Shown here piece by piece: positions 7,371-9,525 of a DNA stretch of 9,525 nucleotides. Source of the DNA: an uncultured Oscillospiraceae bacterium (GTDB lineage Bacteria; Bacillota_A; Clostridia; Oscillospirales; Oscillospiraceae). Every line of letters starts with the position of its first letter. Position 1 is the stretch's first letter. The DNA lies in the NCBI GenBank assembly GCA_900754605.1, contig CAAEDK010000063.1, positions 1 to 9,525 of the forward strand, given 5' to 3'. The notes under the pieces were generated by a model. That model had not been told where the DNA came from and searched no databases. It saw nothing but the letters and a program-made list of their open reading frames with translations. The translations under genes were made by a program, and so were the position numbers.

Positions 7371-7379
7371 AAAGGAGGG
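7371..7379 (+). promoter_or_regulatory. Strong ribosome binding site of the 154-residue ORF
   Basis: AAAGGAGGG is a near-perfect anti-Shine-Dalgarno match, with AGGAGG at 7373-7378 and seven bases before the ATG at 7386. This site is the main reason to accept the downstream reading frame as a gene. Upstream, a TATAAA (7336-7341) could serve as a -10, but no good -35 accompanies it. Confidence 0.75.
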
Positions 7380-7385
7380 CAAAAA

Positions 7386-7850
7386 ATGGGTTGTTTTCAG
7401 GTACTTGAGGACCACGAGGGAATCACAGCAGCGATTTCTCATTGGTTTTCCGCTCTAGGCATCCGGCCAGCGCCTCACTCTTCCACGCATCGTCCCGCCT
7501 TGCTGGTGGTCTCCCCCCGCGCCGCGCTCCGCAAATCCATCAAAGCCACCTGCCGTACTATTCTGCTGCCTGGTGATACACCCCTGGCAGAATTGGACCT
7601 CCAAGCCGCCAGCGCTGTGAGCTATGGCGCAGGCCCACGGAATACCATCACCATTTCCAGTCAAACCGGAGATCGTCTGTGGATAGCCCTCCAACGGGAA
7701 CTAATCACGGTCCAGGGATGTGTGGTAGAGCGGCAGGAATTCCCCTGGCGGCTTCCTTATGGAGCCTCTCCTTACTCTGCCCTAACGGTGGCCGGAGCCC
7801 TTCTCCTGCTGGGAGTCTCTCCGGAACAACTCTCCGCCTCTCACCAATAA
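7386..7850 (+). CDS. Hypothetical protein, family not recognised (154 aa)
   Basis: I do not recognise this protein. It has no signal peptide. A hydrophobic stretch at about residues 38-43 (ALLVVS) is followed by a basic segment (RAALRKSIKATCR, 45-57). The centre (57-118) alternates short hydrophobic strands with polar turns, including RTILLPGD, SAVSYGAGPRNTITISS and DRLWIALQRELITV, and looks like a compact alpha/beta or beta-rich fold. The C-terminal LTVAGALLLLGVSPEQL (133-149) is a hydrophobic helix, too short and isolated to call a membrane anchor. It diverges from parE across a 161-base gap and ends 17 bases before the copA -35 box, with no visible terminator, so some read-through into copA is possible. 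Support for coding comes from the strong ribosome binding site and the uninterrupted frame. No function is proposed. Confidence 0.72.
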   Translation: MGCFQVLEDHEGITAAISHWFSALGIRPAPHSSTHRPALLVVSPRAALRKSIKATCRTILLPGDTPLAELDLQAASAVSYGAGPRNTITISSQTGDRLWIALQRELITVQGCVVERQEFPWRLPYGASPYSALTVAGALLLLGVSPEQLSASHQ

Positions 7851-7867
7851 AAATTCAAGTCTTCCGC

Positions 7868-7896
7868 TTGACAAACCTACCTTTCAGACCTATAAT
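7868..7896 (+). promoter_or_regulatory. Consensus sigma-A promoter of copA
   Basis: TTGACA (7868-7873), a 17-base spacer and TATAAT (7891-7896) match the housekeeping sigma consensus at all twelve positions and at the optimal spacing. Transcription should start near 7903. The 17-base spacer argues against a MerR/CueR-type activator, which normally needs a 19-20 base spacer. Such a strong promoter implies that control is by repression. Confidence 0.9.
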
Positions 7897-7900
7897 TAAA

Positions 7901-7921
7901 ATACCCCTCCCCCTGGGGGTG
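7901..7921 (+). promoter_or_regulatory. Probable CsoR-type copper operator
   Basis: The stretch ATACCCCTCCCCCTGGGGGT lies immediately downstream of the -10 box and covers the predicted start site. It holds a perfect CCCCC-T-GGGGG palindrome (7909-7919) and outer ACCCC/GGGGT arms. CsoR-family repressors bind TACCC...GGGTA-like G/C tracts flanked by A/T over copA promoters. The CopY box TACANNTGTA is absent. A csoR gene is not in this window, so the identity of the regulator is inferred from the site and from copA. Confidence 0.6.
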
Positions 7922-7953
7922 CTGTCAGCAGCTTATTCTCTGAACCTCTCACA

Positions 7954-8038
7954 GGCGGCAAAGCCGCCCTTCTGGAAATTCTCCGCTTTGCTCCGAATTT
8001 ACGCCGCATCTGCGGCGGGTGCGCACAGCGCCCTTATA
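7954..8038. repeat. Nested-hairpin element in the copA leader, possible dispersed repeat
   Basis: The copA leader (about 7903-8072) contains no ATG and carries several inverted repeats in a row. They are GGCGGC-AAA-GCCGCC (7954-7968), AAATTC paired with GAATTT around a 13-base loop (7976-8000), CGCCGC-ATCT-GCGGCG (8002-8017) and GCGC-ACA-GCGC (8021-8031). None is followed by a T tract. The dense, non-coding, GC-rich arrangement resembles small dispersed intergenic repeats. Only one copy is present in the window, so this is a guess. Confidence 0.35.
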
Positions 8039-8061
8039 GGCAGAGCAGGCGGCTACACAAC

Positions 8062-8070
8062 GAGGTGATC
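8062..8070 (+). promoter_or_regulatory. copA ribosome binding site
   Basis: GAGGTGATC matches nine consecutive bases of the complement of the conserved 16S rRNA 3' end. Its GAGG core is seven bases before the ATG at 8073, which fixes the start of copA. Confidence 0.8.
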
Positions 8071-8072
8071 CC

Positions 8073-9525
8073 ATGAAACAGAAATTTAATGTCACGGGCA
8101 TGACCTGCTCCGCCTGCTCTGCCCATGTGGAGAAGGCAGTCAGCATGCTGGACGGCGTCCAGAAGGCCGAGGTCAGCCTGATGACCAATTCCATGACCGT
8201 CCAGTACGACGAGGACGTCCTCTCCCCCGGCAGCATCATCGATGCCGTTGTCCACGCAGGCTATGGAGCCTCCCTGCCCGAGGCAGCCACCGTCAAGACC
8301 ACCGCTGCCCGGCCAGAGGCACGGATGGACGAGGAACTCTCCGCCATGAAGCACCGACTAGTCTGGTCCTTCGTCTTTCTGATCCCCCTGTTCTACATCT
8401 CCATGGGCCACATGATGGGCGCTCCCCTGCCTGAGTTCCTCCTGGGCATAGAAAATGCGGTGGCCTTTGGCCTGACTCAGCTTTTGCTCACGCTGCCGAT
8501 CATGTATCTCAACGACAAATATTATAAAGTCGGCTTTAAGACTCTGCTCCACCGGGCGCCCAACATGGACTCTCTCATCGCTGTGGGCTCCGCCGCTGCC
8601 GTAGTATATGGCGTGTTCGCCATCTATCAGATGGGCTACGGACTGGGGCACGGAAATCTGGAGTTGGTAGCCCAGTACCACATGGATCTGTATTTTGAGT
8701 CCGCCGGCATGATCCTCACCCTCATCACCCTGGGCAAATTCCTGGAGACCCGCTCCAAGGGCAAGACCAGCCAGGCTATCACCCGTCTGATGGATCTGGC
8801 CCCCAAGACCGCCGCCGTCCTGCGAGATGGCCAAGAGGTTGAGATCCCCGTGGAGGAGGTTCGGGTAGGCGACCGCATCGTGGTTCGCCCCGGCCAATCT
8901 ATCCCGGTGGACGGCGTGATTATGGAGGGCAGTTCCGCCGTGGATGAGTCTGCCCTCACCGGCGAATCTCTCCCGGTAGATAAGGGCCCAGGAGACAAGG
9001 TGGCCGCCGCCGCCATCAACCGCTCTGGATCTTTTATCTTTGAAGCCAGTCGGGTTGGTGAGGATACGACTCTGGCCCAAATGATCCGCCTGGTGGAGGA
9101 TGCCTCCTCCTCTAAGGCCCCCATCTCCAAGCTGGCCGACAAGGTGGCCGGTGTCTTTGTCCCAGTGGTCATGGCCATCGCCGCCGTAACTGCCTTGGTC
9201 TGGTTCATAGCCAGTGGTTATGACGTTACCCGGGCCCTCACCGCCGGGGTGGCAGTCCTGGTCATCTCCTGTCCCTGCGCACTGGGTCTTGCCACCCCCG
9301 TAGCCATCATGGTAGGCACAGGCAAGGGGGCAGAGAACGGTATCCTGATCAAATCCGCCGAGGCTCTGGAAACCCTGCACACCGTCAATACCGTTGTGCT
9401 GGACAAAACCGGAACCCTTACCCAGGGCAGGCCGGTGGTCACCGATATTCTCCCCGGCCAGGATATGGACGAAGAGGGTCTGCTCATCCTGGCCGCTTGC
9501 CTGGAGAGTCCCTCGGAACACCCAC
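8073..9525 (+). CDS. copA: Copper-exporting P1B-type ATPase CopA (5' 484 codons; runs off the window)
   Basis: This protein pumps Cu(I) out of the cytoplasm across the membrane at the cost of ATP. The visible 484 residues start with one heavy-metal-binding domain, GMTCSAC (9-15, metal-binding Cys12 and Cys15). A linker leads to paired helices at about 94-112 and 127-146, with a Met/His-containing loop (SMGHMMG) between them. Further helices lie at about 166-188 and 206-224. The actuator domain follows with TGES (296-299). The helix at about 360-380 and the next one carry the metal-translocating CPC motif (400-402), diagnostic of Cu(I)/Ag(I) P1B ATPases. The phosphorylation motif DKTGT (444-448, Asp444) and SEHP (481-484) of the nucleotide-binding domain come last. 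The remaining ATP-binding domain and final helices lie beyond the right edge. A single N-terminal HMA domain is common in Firmicutes CopA. Expression is probably copper-inducible through the operator upstream. Confidence 0.96.
   Translation, partial: MKQKFNVTGMTCSACSAHVEKAVSMLDGVQKAEVSLMTNSMTVQYDEDVLSPGSIIDAVVHAGYGASLPEAATVKTTAARPEARMDEELSAMKHRLVWSFVFLIPLFYISMGHMMGAPLPEFLLGIENAVAFGLTQLLLTLPIMYLNDKYYKVGFKTLLHRAPNMDSLIAVGSAAAVVYGVFAIYQMGYGLGHGNLELVAQYHMDLYFESAGMILTLITLGKFLETRSKGKTSQAITRLMDLAPKTAAVLRDGQEVEIPVEEVRVGDRIVVRPGQSIPVDGVIMEGSSAVDESALTGESLPVDKGPGDKVAAAAINRSGSFIFEASRVGEDTTLAQMIRLVEDASSSKAPISKLADKVAGVFVPVVMAIAAVTALVWFIASGYDVTRALTAGVAVLVISCPCALGLATPVAIMVGTGKGAENGILIKSAEALETLHTVNTVVLDKTGTLTQGRPVVTDILPGQDMDEEGLLILAACLESPSEHP

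Noticed and set aside
7891..7921. CopY box or CueR-type site at the copA promoter
   Set aside because: No TACANNTGTA sequence is present, and the promoter spacer is 17 bases rather than the 19-20 typical of CueR-activated promoters.
8358..9521. Open minus-strand frame of 387 codons opposite copA
   Set aside because: It lies wholly antisense to copA, which has all CopA motifs in frame. Its Gly/His/Asp-rich composition is what the complement of GC-rich coding DNA gives, and no ribosome binding site or recognisable domain is present.
1..9525. CRISPR arrays, insertion sequences or phage genes
   Set aside because: I saw no regularly spaced direct repeats, transposase motifs, terminal inverted repeats with target duplications, or phage structural genes.

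Overview
The window looks like a chromosomal segment from a moderately GC-rich, low-branching Firmicute, most likely a gut clostridium of the Oscillospirales (Flavonifractor/Intestinimonas-like). This is inferred from the protein families (YitT, LUD, a diverged type IIA topoisomerase pair, a Clostridia-style CopA), AGGAGG-type ribosome binding sites and sigma-A-type promoters. The exact genus cannot be read from the sequence. No phage, transposase, CRISPR or other obvious mobile gene is present.

Layout. On the minus strand, from right to left, five genes follow a good promoter at about 7276-7305: a ParE/GyrB-like topoisomerase subunit (7224-5239), a ParC/GyrA-like subunit (5130-2884), a YitT-family membrane protein (2781-1906), a LUD-domain protein (1866-1276) and a lipoprotein with a transglutaminase-like domain (1248-181). 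The gaps are 108, 102, 39 and 27 bases. I see no rho-independent terminator between them, so they may form one transcription unit. A complete tRNA-Gly(GCC) gene follows on the same strand (73-1) with its own consensus-like promoter.

On the plus strand, diverging from the topoisomerase genes, lies an unrecognised 154-residue protein with a very strong ribosome binding site (7386-7850). It is followed by the start of a P1B-type copper-exporting ATPase, CopA (8073 to beyond the right edge). The copA promoter matches the sigma-A consensus exactly (TTGACA, 17 bases, TATAAT). A C/G-rich palindrome of the CsoR-operator kind sits on the predicted transcription start. The roughly 170-base leader contains nested GC-rich hairpins that look like a small dispersed repeat.

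How the genes work together. The ParE and ParC subunits should form a heterotetramer that decatenates or relaxes DNA with ATP. They are clearly diverged from textbook gyrase and topoisomerase IV, with changes at quinolone-pocket positions and a sliding-clamp-like peptide at the ParC C-terminus. YitT, LUD and the lipoprotein have no evident functional link to them. CopA is a separate metal-homeostasis unit. The points most worth a second look are the Cys-to-Ser change in the transglutaminase-like lipoprotein, the clamp-like tail of ParC, the altered topoisomerase pockets, and the copA control region. I did not find a clear new multi-gene system.
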